Source: Clostridia bacterium (GTDB lineage Bacteria; Bacillota; Clostridia; Oscillospirales; Acutalibacteraceae). From it: DNA of 64,000 nucleotides. Below are positions 1 to 7,907 of this stretch, one piece after another (the stretch's first letter is position 1; every line of letters begins with the position of its first letter). Both the position numbers and the translations under genes were made by a program. The notes below the pieces were generated by a model, which was not told the DNA's origin, searched no databases, and saw nothing but the letters and a program-made list of their open reading frames with translations. The DNA lies in assembly GCA_017430535.1 (NCBI GenBank), contig JAFRMR010000008.1, positions 1 through 64,000 of the forward strand, in the 5' to 3' direction.

Positions 1-280
1 TGCACCTCAAAAAGATGAAATTTGTGCATATTTGCAGGTTTTGACGACGAGGAATACTTGGCTGTATTCCGAGGAGGAATGCCTGCACAAGATGCGCAAA
101 GGTCGCTTTTTGAGGCATTACTGTTTTATGAGCATCCGCCCTTTTTCGGGAGTGATAATTTTTTCTGCTTGTCTTCGCCTGAATGCAGCAGGTTAAGGGG
201 CTTCTGCAGTCAGGATGAAAACGGCATTTTCTTCGGCGGGAGACAGTACCGAGGTACGGCAGAGCCGAAAAAATGCCGAA
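1..280. ncRNA. Candidate structured non-coding RNA
   Basis: No convincing gene lies in positions 1-407; this part is dense in complementary segments. Seen: TGCAGG (33-38) with CCTGCA (82-87); GGAATAC (51-57) with GTATTCC (64-70); a competing pair AATGCCT (79-84 region) with AGGCATT (113-119); an 11-bp stem with one mismatch between 178-188 and 204-214; and a 15-bp stem with one bulge between 222-237 and 264-278 that encloses GTAC-CGAG-GTAC (246-257). The purine-rich GACGACGAGG run (43-52) looks like a conserved RNA core. From memory it recalls the raiA-motif class of Clostridia, but I cannot confirm the family. The strand is unproven; unpaired purines make plus slightly more likely. The 5' end may lie outside the window. 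Confidence 0.45.
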
Positions 281-312
281 AACAGACAGAATAAATATTA
301 AAAAAGACAAGG

Positions 313-354
313 AGATGAAAAAGAAAAGCTCGCAGTTTTGTGTTACTGCGAGCT
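313..354 (-). terminator. Intrinsic terminator of the zinc-ribbon gene
   Basis: AGCTCGCAG (327-335) pairs with CTGCGAGCT (346-354). On the minus strand the stem is followed by a T-rich run, placing it about 55 bases after the stop of the gene at 408-1316. Bases 355-407 hold nothing else I can name. Confidence 0.75.
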
Positions 355-407
355 GATATCTTGTCAAACTTGTCTGTTTGTTTTTCGCCTGAATGCAAAA
401 GCCTGCC

Positions 408-1316
408 TCAGGACTTTCCGGCCTTACGTGCCAGCTCCTCTTCCTCTTTCGCCTTTCTTTCGGCTTCTTTCCTGGCGTTTTCGTCACGCCTTTCAGCAGC
501 CTTTTCAGCAAGTATTACATCCATCCTTGCGTGAAGCACTTCCATTGAGGTGCCTTTTGCAAGCTCTTCTTCATACTCTTCAACGGGTATTCCGCCCACA
601 TAGCACTGTTTGTACTTAACCTCAACCTTGTTTATTGTAAGGTATATGTTAAGGGCCAGCAGAGCTGCGATTGCTATTATATAGATATATGCGCCGAACA
701 TTACTTTTCCGCTGAAAAATTCGGGGAATGCGCCGTGAATGTTTGATGAGAATATTTTAAAAGCAACAAGGCCCGCAATTGCAAGCAGCACGGAAAGGCT
801 GTTGTTGAAAATGTTTCTGATGTTTCCTTTGGGACCCATGGCCGCCACCAGGGCAATAAGGCTCACAAGTACCATTACCGCCGAAAGCAGGGTGCAGATA
901 AGCGCAACAAAATACCCGGTAAATCCGGTGCCCACAAGCTTTGAGCCGAACATGGCAAAAAGAGCGTCAAAATCAAGGGATGAAACGGTGTTGTACAGGG
1001 TAATGCCGTTTATTTTTTCGGTGGTCTGCTCAATGAAGGGGCCGCTGTATGTTACGCTGCAAAGTGGCAGCATAAGCATACCAAGGCATATTACATGCAT
1101 GATTATTCTGATTATGGTTAGGGGAGAGCCCACAAAGGATGTTCTGAGCCTGTCAATCTTTTTCTGAACCTTTGCGTGCTCAAGCTCCGCAACATCCGCC
1201 TCTTCCTGAAGCTTTTCTTCAAGGCCGTAGTAGGTGATGTTTACTCCGCAATGAGGGCAGTTGGGCTTCCAGTCTGTTAATTTCAGGTGCTTTCCGCACT
1301 TCGGACAATTAGCCAT
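408..1316 (-). CDS. Zinc-ribbon multi-pass membrane protein
   Basis: A 302-residue protein of unknown function. The N-terminus carries a zinc ribbon, CPKCGKHL then CPHCG within the first 30 residues, followed by a charged, coiled-coil-prone segment and about four or five hydrophobic segments (for example around IRIIMHVICLGMLMLPL and the AALLALNIYL region). The C-terminus is a long Glu/Lys/Arg/Ala helix, probably cytoplasmic. The ATG at 1316 is preferred to one 21 bases upstream because GGACGGAGG stands just before it. It is a single-gene unit with its own promoter and terminator. No catalytic motif is visible; a regulatory or scaffolding role at the membrane is only a guess. Confidence 0.8.
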   Translation of the reverse strand: MANCPKCGKHLKLTDWKPNCPHCGVNITYYGLEEKLQEEADVAELEHAKVQKKIDRLRTSFVGSPLTIIRIIMHVICLGMLMLPLCSVTYSGPFIEQTTEKINGITLYNTVSSLDFDALFAMFGSKLVGTGFTGYFVALICTLLSAVMVLVSLIALVAAMGPKGNIRNIFNNSLSVLLAIAGLVAFKIFSSNIHGAFPEFFSGKVMFGAYIYIIAIAALLALNIYLTINKVEVKYKQCYVGGIPVEEYEEELAKGTSMEVLHARMDVILAEKAAERRDENARKEAERKAKEEEELARKAGKS

Positions 1317-1345
1317 AAACAATCCTCCGTCCTGCAATTTAATCC

Positions 1346-1374
1346 ATTATATCACGCCCGGGCACTCTCTTCAA
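1346..1374 (-). promoter_or_regulatory. Sigma-A promoter of the zinc-ribbon gene
   Basis: On the minus strand TTGAAG (1369-1374) and TATAAT (1346-1351) stand 17 bases apart, with TGA just before the -10 (extended -10). It lies about 30 bases upstream of the ATG at 1316. Confidence 0.7.
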
Positions 1375-1437
1375 TAGTTAAGTTTTATAAATAGTCGGTA
1401 TATTTTTTAAAAACAGTATAAAAAGACGGCTTTTCTA

Positions 1438-1466
1438 TTGCAATAATTATATACTGATGATATACT
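1438..1466 (+). promoter_or_regulatory. Sigma-A promoter of the asnA operon
   Basis: TTGCAA (1438-1443), 17-base spacer, TATACT (1461-1466) with an extended TGA upstream of the -10. It sits about 38 bases before the asnA start. Confidence 0.7.
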
Positions 1467-1503
1467 TAATAAATAGTTTTTTATAAGGGAAAGGTTGATT
1501 TTT

Positions 1504-2517
1504 ATGTACAGTTTAATGATTCCCAAGGGCTATAAATCCGTTCTTACCCCCAGGCAGACTCAGCTTGCCATAAAAAAGGTTAAGGACTTTTTTGAGAGAG
1601 ATCTGGCGGTTCAGCTCTCCCTTGTCAGGGTTTCCGCCCCTCTTTTCGTAAATGAAAATTCAGGCCTCAATGACAACCTCAACGGCGTTGAGCGCCCCGT
1701 TTCCTTTGATGTCAAGGATATGGGTTCCGATAATATGGAAATTGTACATTCCCTGGCAAAGTGGAAAAGAGCCGCTCTCAAGCAGTACGGCTTTGAGCCG
1801 GGCGAAGGCCTTTACACAGATATGAATGCCATCAGGAGAGATGAGGATACCGACAATATTCACTCCGTATTTGTGGATCAGTGGGACTGGGAAAAGCATA
1901 TCCGCAAGGAGGACAGAACCGAGGAAACCCTCAAAAATAATGTAAGAGCTATCTACAGGGCTTTAAGGCATACCGAGAAGTATATTGCGGACGATTACGC
2001 TTTTGCAGAAAAGAACTTCCTTCCGGAGCAGATTACATTTATTACCACTCAGGAGCTGGAAGACAGGTGGCCCGATCTTTCTCCTAAGGAAAGAGAGAAT
2101 AAAATTGCCCGTGAAAAGAAAGCTGTTTTCATTATGAAAATCGGCGGCGCTCTCAAAAGCGGTCAGGTTCACGACGGCAGAGCCCCCGATTACGATGACT
2201 GGGAGCTCAACGGCGATATAGTTGTTTACTACCCCGTGCTGGATATAGCGTTTGAACTTTCATCAATGGGCATAAGGGTTGATGAAGAAGCTCTCCTTCG
2301 CCAGCTTGAAATCAGCGGCCATACCGAAAGGGTAAATATGCCCTTCCACAAAGCCCTTCTCAAAGGTGAGCTGCCTTATTCAATCGGCGGCGGCATCGGC
2401 CAGAGCCGTATCTGTATGTTCTTCCTTCACAAGGCCCATATCGGCGAGGTTCAGGCTTCCGTATGGCCCGAAGAAATGGTTAAAGAGTGCCGCGAAAACG
2501 GCATAGAACTGCTTTAA
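1504..2517 (+). CDS. asnA: Aspartate-ammonia ligase (asparagine synthetase A)
   Basis: Makes L-asparagine from aspartate, free ammonia and ATP in the cytoplasm. The 337-residue product matches the AsnA family (about 330 residues), a fold related to class II tRNA synthetases. Visible family motifs are [10 protein letters not shown]-like ([13 protein letters not shown]), [27 protein letters not shown] and, near the C-terminus, [12 protein letters not shown], the ATP-binding motif 3. The ATG at 1504 follows AAGGGAAAGG by a normal distance, so I prefer it to the TTG at 1495. It is the first gene of an apparent three-gene unit with the TIM-barrel protein (12-base gap) and mtaB. Confidence 0.96.
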   Translation: MYSLMIPKGYKSVLTPRQTQLAIKKVKDFFERDLAVQLSLVRVSAPLFVNENSGLNDNLNGVERPVSFDVKDMGSDNMEIVHSLAKWKRAALKQYGFEPGEGLYTDMNAIRRDEDTDNIHSVFVDQWDWEKHIRKEDRTEETLKNNVRAIYRALRHTEKYIADDYAFAEKNFLPEQITFITTQELEDRWPDLSPKERENKIAREKKAVFIMKIGGALKSGQVHDGRAPDYDDWELNGDIVVYYPVLDIAFELSSMGIRVDEEALLRQLEISGHTERVNMPFHKALLKGELPYSIGGGIGQSRICMFFLHKAHIGEVQASVWPEEMVKECRENGIELL

Positions 2518-2529
2518 AGGAGATTTCTT

Positions 2530-3354
2530 ATGAAGCTTGGTATTATCAACGGATGGGACGAAGAGAGCTTCGCCTATGTCAGAAACAAGGGCCTTGAGGC
2601 CGTTGAATTCTGCGTAAATCATAATTACGATGCTGCTGAATTCCTTGCAAAAGCGCAGGAAATAAAAGACCTCAGCCAAAAATACGGCGTTATTGTGGGC
2701 TCAATGGGCCGCTGGGGTATGAACAGAATCGATGAAAACGGCAAGGTGATTGATTCTGCCCTCAAGGCAGATACAGATCTTATTGATGCCGCTTCAATTA
2801 TCGGATGCCCCGTTTACAATGTAGGCATAAACTACACCGAATCCCTCGGCTTTTACGATAACTGCCGTATTGCCGTGGATTATCTTAAAAATCTTATTGA
2901 TTACGCCGCACCCAAAGGCGTTAAAATAGCCACCTATAACTGCGACTGGACCAACTTTGTTTATAACGATAAAAGCTGGAGTGTTATTCACAGCGCACTG
3001 CCGGAGCTTGGCATCAAGTACGATGCTTCCCACTGCCTGAGCCGCGGCGGCGATTACCTTAAAGAGATGAAAGACTGGGGCCACAGGTTCTATCATGTTC
3101 ATATAAAGGGCACCCTTTATATTGACGGCGAGCACTATGACGATCCTCCCGCAGGCCTGGATATGATTAACTGGGGCGCTCTTTTGGATGTGCTCTATAC
3201 CAAAAACTATAACGGTGTTCTCTCAATTGAACCCCACTCATCTTACTGGCAGGGCGCCAAGGGCCAGTGGGGTGTGGATTACACAATAGATTTCATCCGC
3301 CGGCTTATGATGCCGGAGGATTACAGCGAGGGCTCAAACCCCTATATGCCCTGA
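2530..3354 (+). CDS. Sugar phosphate isomerase/epimerase-family TIM barrel
   Basis: A 274-residue xylose-isomerase-like TIM barrel (AP endonuclease 2 superfamily). The strands carry the expected metal-ligand positions: YDASH in the middle, FYHVHIKG, and LSIEPHSSYW near the C-terminus. Such enzymes interconvert keto-sugars or inosose derivatives with a divalent metal, but the substrate cannot be read from sequence. The ATG follows AAGGAG closely. Lying between asnA and mtaB, it has no obvious pathway partners here. A second, distinct member of the superfamily is at 52836-53657. Confidence 0.85.
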   Translation: MKLGIINGWDEESFAYVRNKGLEAVEFCVNHNYDAAEFLAKAQEIKDLSQKYGVIVGSMGRWGMNRIDENGKVIDSALKADTDLIDAASIIGCPVYNVGINYTESLGFYDNCRIAVDYLKNLIDYAAPKGVKIATYNCDWTNFVYNDKSWSVIHSALPELGIKYDASHCLSRGGDYLKEMKDWGHRFYHVHIKGTLYIDGEHYDDPPAGLDMINWGALLDVLYTKNYNGVLSIEPHSSYWQGAKGQWGVDYTIDFIRRLMMPEDYSEGSNPYMP

Positions 3355-3377
3355 TTTTTATAAGAACGGTAAGATAA

Positions 3378-4661
3378 ATGAAGTGTGCTTTTTTCACCCT
3401 CGGGTGTAAAGTTAATCAGTACGAGTCCCGGGCCATGGCTCAGGGGCTCGAAAAGTATGGTTTCGAGTGCGTGCCGGCCGGTGAAGAGGCGGATGTTTAT
3501 ATTATAAATTCCTGCACCGTAACCGCAGAAAGCGACCGTAAAACAAGGCAGGCTGTAAGAAGGTTCAGGAATAATCATCCCCACAGTATCATTGTGCTTA
3601 CGGGCTGTATGCCCCAGGCCTTCCCCGATACCGCAGATCTTCTGCCTCAGGCGGATGTGGTTACGGGCAATACGGATACCGACAAACTCTTTGCCTATAT
3701 TATGCAGTTTATCAATACCGGCAGCCGTGTGGTTGCGGTGAACGAGCACTTTGTGGGCGAAAAATTCCGTGGCGGCACGGTTTCCGATTTTGCGGAAAGA
3801 ACCAGAGCCGTGGTTAAGATTGAGGACGGCTGCAACAGGTTCTGTACCTATTGCATAATTCCCCACGCCAGGGGCAGAGTCCGATCAAAATCTCCGGAAG
3901 TTCTCAGGCAGGAGCTTTCTGCAATCAACGCCAAAGGCTACGCCGAGGTCGTGCTTGTGGGCATCAATCTTTCCGCCTACGGCACGGATATTTCATCCTC
4001 CCTCGTTGAGGCGGTGAAAATCGCCGCGGAGTTTGATAATATTAAAAGAATCCGTCTCGGGTCCCTTGAGCCTGATCATATTACCCCCGAGGTAATTGAG
4101 GGCTTATCCGAAATACCGAAACTCTGCCCTCAGTTTCACATTTCTCTGCAGAGCGGCTGTGACAAAATCCTGAAAAAAATGAACAGGCACTACACAACCG
4201 TTGAGTATGAAGACTTGTGCACATCCCTCAGGGAAAAGTTCCCCGGAGCAACTCTCACCACCGATGTTATGGTGGGTTTCCCCGGCGAAACGGACAGCGA
4301 TTTCGGAATATCCCTTGATTTTGTCAAAAAAATCGGATTTGAAAAGGTTCATGTTTTCCCCTATTCAAGAAGGCCCGGCACCCCCGCCGCCTCAATGGAT
4401 AATCAGGTTGAAAATACCGTCAAGCAGCACAGGGCTGAGATAATGGCGGATGAAACCGAAAAAATAAGGCAGGCCTTTCTCCTGTCACAGGTGGGCAAAA
4501 CCGTTGAGATTATCCCGGAAGAGCACCACAGGGATGAAGTCAAAGGATACACCGAAAACTATATCCCCGTTACGGTAAAAGGAAAAGCGGAAACAGGAAA
4601 AATCATTTCCGTAAAAATCACCGGTGTTGAAGGCGATTCCTGCACGGGTGAACAGATATAA
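3378..4661 (+). CDS. mtaB: tRNA t6A37 methylthiotransferase MtaB
   Basis: A radical-SAM methylthiotransferase that turns t6A37 of ANN-decoding tRNAs into ms2t6A. The 427-residue order is typical: N-terminal MTTase domain with three cluster cysteines (TLGCKVNQYES, NSCTVT, TGCMPQ), the radical-SAM triad CNRFCTYC, then a C-terminal TRAM-like domain (from about residue 370, GKTVEIIPEE). GCKVNQYES is characteristic of MtaB rather than MiaB or RimO. It is last in the asnA unit and is followed by a terminator at 4670-4704. Confidence 0.95.
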   Translation: MKCAFFTLGCKVNQYESRAMAQGLEKYGFECVPAGEEADVYIINSCTVTAESDRKTRQAVRRFRNNHPHSIIVLTGCMPQAFPDTADLLPQADVVTGNTDTDKLFAYIMQFINTGSRVVAVNEHFVGEKFRGGTVSDFAERTRAVVKIEDGCNRFCTYCIIPHARGRVRSKSPEVLRQELSAINAKGYAEVVLVGINLSAYGTDISSSLVEAVKIAAEFDNIKRIRLGSLEPDHITPEVIEGLSEIPKLCPQFHISLQSGCDKILKKMNRHYTTVEYEDLCTSLREKFPGATLTTDVMVGFPGETDSDFGISLDFVKKIGFEKVHVFPYSRRPGTPAASMDNQVENTVKQHRAEIMADETEKIRQAFLLSQVGKTVEIIPEEHHRDEVKGYTENYIPVTVKGKAETGKIISVKITGVEGDSCTGEQI

Positions 4662-4669
4662 ACGAAATA

Positions 4670-4704
4670 AAAAGCAGGCGTTTCATTACGAAACACCTGC
4701 TTTT
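4670..4704. terminator. Bidirectional intrinsic terminator
   Basis: AAAAGCAGGCGTTTC and GAAACACCTGCTTTT form a long stem with an ATTAC loop and one mismatch. It lies between the convergent mtaB and the lipoprotein gene at 4715-5608 and can serve both. Confidence 0.85.
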
Positions 4705-4714
4705 GCGCTTATTA

Positions 4715-5608
4715 TCAGTATTTGAAATCTTTGTAGATAACGTGGGTTGTGCCGGATGCGGTGCCTGAGCCTATGCTGATATCAATGGCAACGCTGATAT
4801 CAAATGTTACGGTCAGGGCAACAAGCTCGCCTGTTGCGGGGTCAACTTTGGCAACTGCCTTGGCGTTTTTGTAGTTTTCCTTTATGGAAGCGCCTTCATA
4901 GGTGCCGGCTATTGCATCGTAAATAACCTCACCGGTTTTGTGGTCGTAGTAACCTTTATCCTCGTTGCCTACGCATATTCCGCACTTGTCAACGGGAGCG
5001 TTGGTTCTTTTCTCGCCCTTGCTGCCTACGCTGTCGCCGCCCTTGATATTGAGGGTGATTACATAGTAACCGCCTTCTTCCTTAACGGAGGCATCCGTAA
5101 GGTCGGCTTCGGTAAGGGTGCTCTTTCTCAGGTACGCCTTTTTGGCATCGCTGTCCCAGTTACCCTTGGTAACCTTTTCGGAGTATTTGTTTTCATCGCC
5201 TATGCCCACAAACTTCTCAACAAGGCTCTTGAAGGCCTTGAGAGCAAGGCTCATATCAAAGTTTGCATTGTCGGTATATCTCTCTTTGGAGAAGCCGGCT
5301 TTTTTGTCATAAGCATTGTTTACTGCGCTGTTGTACATCTCAAGCATTTCCGCTTTTGTTGCGGGAAGGGCAAGTTTCTCAGCTTCTGCAGAGGTTTCCT
5401 CTTCGGATGCTTCCTCACTTGCCTGCTCGGCTGTTTCTTCTGTGATTTCTTCTGCAGCTTCAGTAACCTCTTCGGTTACTTCGGCCTCGGTGATTTCTTC
5501 CGTGCTCTCTTCAGGGGCGGCGGTGGTCTCCGGGGCATTTTTGCTGCCGCAGGCTGCGAATACAAGGGTCAGTGCGAAAACAAGAAAAAGTGCAGTTAAT
5601 TTTTTCAT
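4715..5608 (-). CDS. Secreted lipoprotein with acidic Thr/Glu/Ala linker
   Basis: A 297-residue lipoprotein of unknown function. It has a signal peptide and lipobox (LVFAACGSK, Cys at residue 20), then a low-complexity stretch of Thr, Glu and Ala (about residues 28-80) that likely spans the cell wall. The remaining 200-odd residues form a globular domain with repeated beta-type segments, including GGYYVITLNIKGGD and LVALTVTFDISVAIDI; the pairing of aliphatic strands suggests a beta-rich extracellular domain. I do not recognise the family. It is 23 bases behind serA, so probably the last gene of the gyrase-serine transcription unit. Confidence 0.8.
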   Translation of the reverse strand: MKKLTALFLVFALTLVFAACGSKNAPETTAAPEESTEEITEAEVTEEVTEAAEEITEETAEQASEEASEEETSAEAEKLALPATKAEMLEMYNSAVNNAYDKKAGFSKERYTDNANFDMSLALKAFKSLVEKFVGIGDENKYSEKVTKGNWDSDAKKAYLRKSTLTEADLTDASVKEEGGYYVITLNIKGGDSVGSKGEKRTNAPVDKCGICVGNEDKGYYDHKTGEVIYDAIAGTYEGASIKENYKNAKAVAKVDPATGELVALTVTFDISVAIDISIGSGTASGTTHVIYKDFKY

Positions 5609-5631
5609 TTTTAAACCCTCCGATGTCGGTT

Positions 5632-6783
5632 TTATTTCAAAATGCGTGCTCTTATAACGTTTTCTATTGCGCCTGTGTCAAATTCTCTGTCTGTATCGAT
5701 TACGGTGTAGCCCATGCCCTTCTTTGCGGCGGTAAACACATTGTTTACCGAAGCTCCGGCCGCTTTTGCAGCTTCAGCCGCTTTATCTGCAATACTGCCG
5801 TCCTCGGTGTGAAGCAGGCAGGTGCGTACGGTAAATGCGGCGGGAAGATCGGTATTGGGGTAATTTACGCTGTTTTTGATTTCACCCTTTTCAAGATAAG
5901 CGGAAACCTCCTGCGCAGCCATAACTGCGCAGTTGTCTTCGCTTTCGGGGGTGGAAGCGCCAAGGTGGGGTATTGCGGTAACGCCGGGGTGGCCTATCTG
6001 AGCATCTGTGGGGAAGTCGGTTACATAGGTTGCAACCTTGCCGCTGTCAAGGGCGGAAATAAGGGCGGGGGAATCAACAAGCTCGCCTCTTGCAAAGTTG
6101 ATAATTCTTACGCCGTCTTTCATCTTTGCTATGGTGTCTGCGTTTATTGTGCCCTTTGTGCTGTCATTGAACGGCAGGTGAAGGGTAATGTAATCGGAAT
6201 TTACAAATATATCGTCAAGATCGGCAGTGATTTTATATCCCTTTGCTTCAAAGTTTGCTTTTGCAGCATCGCTGAGGAAGGGGTCAAAGCCGATTATTGA
6301 CATACCCAGGGCTGCGGCGCTGTCTGCCACAAGGGCTCCTATGGCGCCCATACCTACAACGCCCAGGGTTTTGTCGCCGATTTCGGGGCCTACAAATGAG
6401 GATTTGCCTTTTTCAACCAGCTTGCCTACCTGGTCGCCTTCGCCCTTGAGGGTTTTGCACCAGTCGATGGCGGCAGCGATTTTTCTGGAGGCAAGAAGCA
6501 GACCGCAGATAACAAGCTCTTTAACTGCGTTTGCGTTTGCGCCGGGGGTGTTGAATACAACCACGCCCTGTGCCGCAAAATCAGCAACGGGTATATTGTT
6601 TACGCCTGCGCCGGCTCTTGCAACTGCAAGGGTGGCGGGGTCAAGCTTCATTTCGTGCATTGAAGCGGAGCGCACAAGTATTGCGTCCGGGTTTTCTGCG
6701 CTGTCGCTGCAGGTGTATTTTGAAGCGTCGAGGTTGCTCAGACCTATTTTTGAAATCTTGTTAAGTGTAAGAATATTATACAT
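5632..6783 (-). CDS. serA: D-3-phosphoglycerate dehydrogenase
   Basis: First step of serine synthesis: 3-phosphoglycerate to 3-phosphohydroxypyruvate with NAD. The 383-residue product has the D-2-hydroxyacid dehydrogenase layout: Rossmann motif GVVGMGAIGALVA, the catalytic Arg in INFARGE, and a His in IPHLGAST. The C-terminal 80 or so residues resemble an ACT regulatory domain, so serine feedback is possible. The ATG at 6783 is chosen because TGAGGTGA precedes it; the longer frame would run into serC. It lies 13 bases after serC, its pathway partner. Confidence 0.93.
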   Translation of the reverse strand: MYNILTLNKISKIGLSNLDASKYTCSDSAENPDAILVRSASMHEMKLDPATLAVARAGAGVNNIPVADFAAQGVVVFNTPGANANAVKELVICGLLLASRKIAAAIDWCKTLKGEGDQVGKLVEKGKSSFVGPEIGDKTLGVVGMGAIGALVADSAAALGMSIIGFDPFLSDAAKANFEAKGYKITADLDDIFVNSDYITLHLPFNDSTKGTINADTIAKMKDGVRIINFARGELVDSPALISALDSGKVATYVTDFPTDAQIGHPGVTAIPHLGASTPESEDNCAVMAAQEVSAYLEKGEIKNSVNYPNTDLPAAFTVRTCLLHTEDGSIADKAAEAAKAAGASVNNVFTAAKKGMGYTVIDTDREFDTGAIENVIRARILK

Positions 6784-6796
6784 AGCTCCGGTCACC

Positions 6797-7876
6797 TCAG
6801 TTGTTCTTTTCAAATTTACCCATGAAATCAACAAGCTTTTCAACGCCTTCAATGGGCATTGCGTTGTAGATGCTGGCTCTCATGCCGCCTACGGAGCGGT
6901 GGCCCTTAAGGTTCACAAAGCCGGCGTCTGCAGCTTCTTTAACGAATTTTGCGTTGAGCTCGTCGCTCTCGGTTACGAAGGTAACGTTCATCATGGAGCG
7001 GTCGGATTTCTTGACGGGGTTATTGAACATATTGCTGCTGTCAATGAAATCATAAAGAATGCCTGCCTTTTTCTCATTGCGGGCTTTCATCGCTTCAAGG
7101 CCGCCTATGCTTTCAATCCAGTCAAGCACAAGGCCGCAGATATAGATGGGGTAGCAGGGGGGAGTATTATACATTGAATCATTATCTGCAAGGGTCTTGA
7201 GGTTAAGCATAACGGGGGTGATATCTCTCTCATGGCCAAGGAGATCTTCACGCACTATTACAACCGTAAGGCCTGCGGGGGCAACGTTTTTCTGTGCGCC
7301 GCCGTAGATAACGCCGTATTTTGAAACATCCATGGGCTCTGAAAGGAAGCAGGATGAAACATCGGCTACCAGGGGCACATTGCCGGTATCGGGCAGTGTT
7401 GCAAAACGGGTGCCGTAGATTGTGTTGTTCTGGCAGATGTAGAAATAGTCCGCATCGGGTCTGAATTCGGATTTGTCAAGCTCCGGTATGCAGGAGAAGT
7501 TCTGCTCCTTTGAGGAGGCAACGGCCTTTACATCGCCGTATTTGCAGGCTTCTTTATAAGCTTTGGTTGAAAACTGACCGGAAAGCACATAGTCTGCCTT
7601 GTTGCTGCCGTTCATAAAGTTAAGGGGAATAGCGGAAAACTGGGTGGAAGCACCGCCCTGACAGAAGATAATCTTGTAATTATCGGGTATATTCATTACC
7701 TTCCTGAATTTTTCCATTGCGCCGTAGATAATGGGCTCAAAAGCCTTTGAACGGTGGCTCATTTCAAGCACGGACTGGCCTGTGCCGTTGCAGTCGAGCA
7801 TTTCCTCTGCGGCTCTGCTGAGCACGCTTTCGGGAAGCATGGAGGGGCCTGCTGAAAAGTTGTATACGCGGGACAT
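6797..7876 (-). CDS. serC: Phosphoserine aminotransferase
   Basis: PLP enzyme that converts 3-phosphohydroxypyruvate and glutamate to O-phosphoserine. The 359 residues begin with the typical YNFSAGPSMLP, contain CQGGASTQF in the phosphate-binding part, the PLP lysine in YGGAQKNVAPAG, and the C-terminal GHRSVGGMRASIYNA. Full length for the family. It precedes serA in the same run; no phosphoserine phosphatase gene is in the window. Confidence 0.97.
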   Translation of the reverse strand: MSRVYNFSAGPSMLPESVLSRAAEEMLDCNGTGQSVLEMSHRSKAFEPIIYGAMEKFRKVMNIPDNYKIIFCQGGASTQFSAIPLNFMNGSNKADYVLSGQFSTKAYKEACKYGDVKAVASSKEQNFSCIPELDKSEFRPDADYFYICQNNTIYGTRFATLPDTGNVPLVADVSSCFLSEPMDVSKYGVIYGGAQKNVAPAGLTVVIVREDLLGHERDITPVMLNLKTLADNDSMYNTPPCYPIYICGLVLDWIESIGGLEAMKARNEKKAGILYDFIDSSNMFNNPVKKSDRSMMNVTFVTESDELNAKFVKEAADAGFVNLKGHRSVGGMRASIYNAMPIEGVEKLVDFMGKFEKNN

Positions 7877-7907
7877 TTTTAATTCCTTCTTTCGGATAAT
7901 AATAAAC

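Noticed and set aside
22-294. 90-residue open frame near the left edge
   Set aside because: No ribosome site, no recognisable protein pattern, and it runs through strongly paired segments, so it is better explained as RNA.
175-398. Two copies of TTCGCCTGAATGCA (near 175 and 386) as a mobile-element border
   Set aside because: Only two short copies without inverted ends or a transposase; likely chance or part of the RNA and the terminator flank.
5572-6300. Plus-strand frame of 242 residues opposite serA and the lipoprotein start
   Set aside because: Crosses two real genes and shows only Gly/Cys-rich low-quality sequence.
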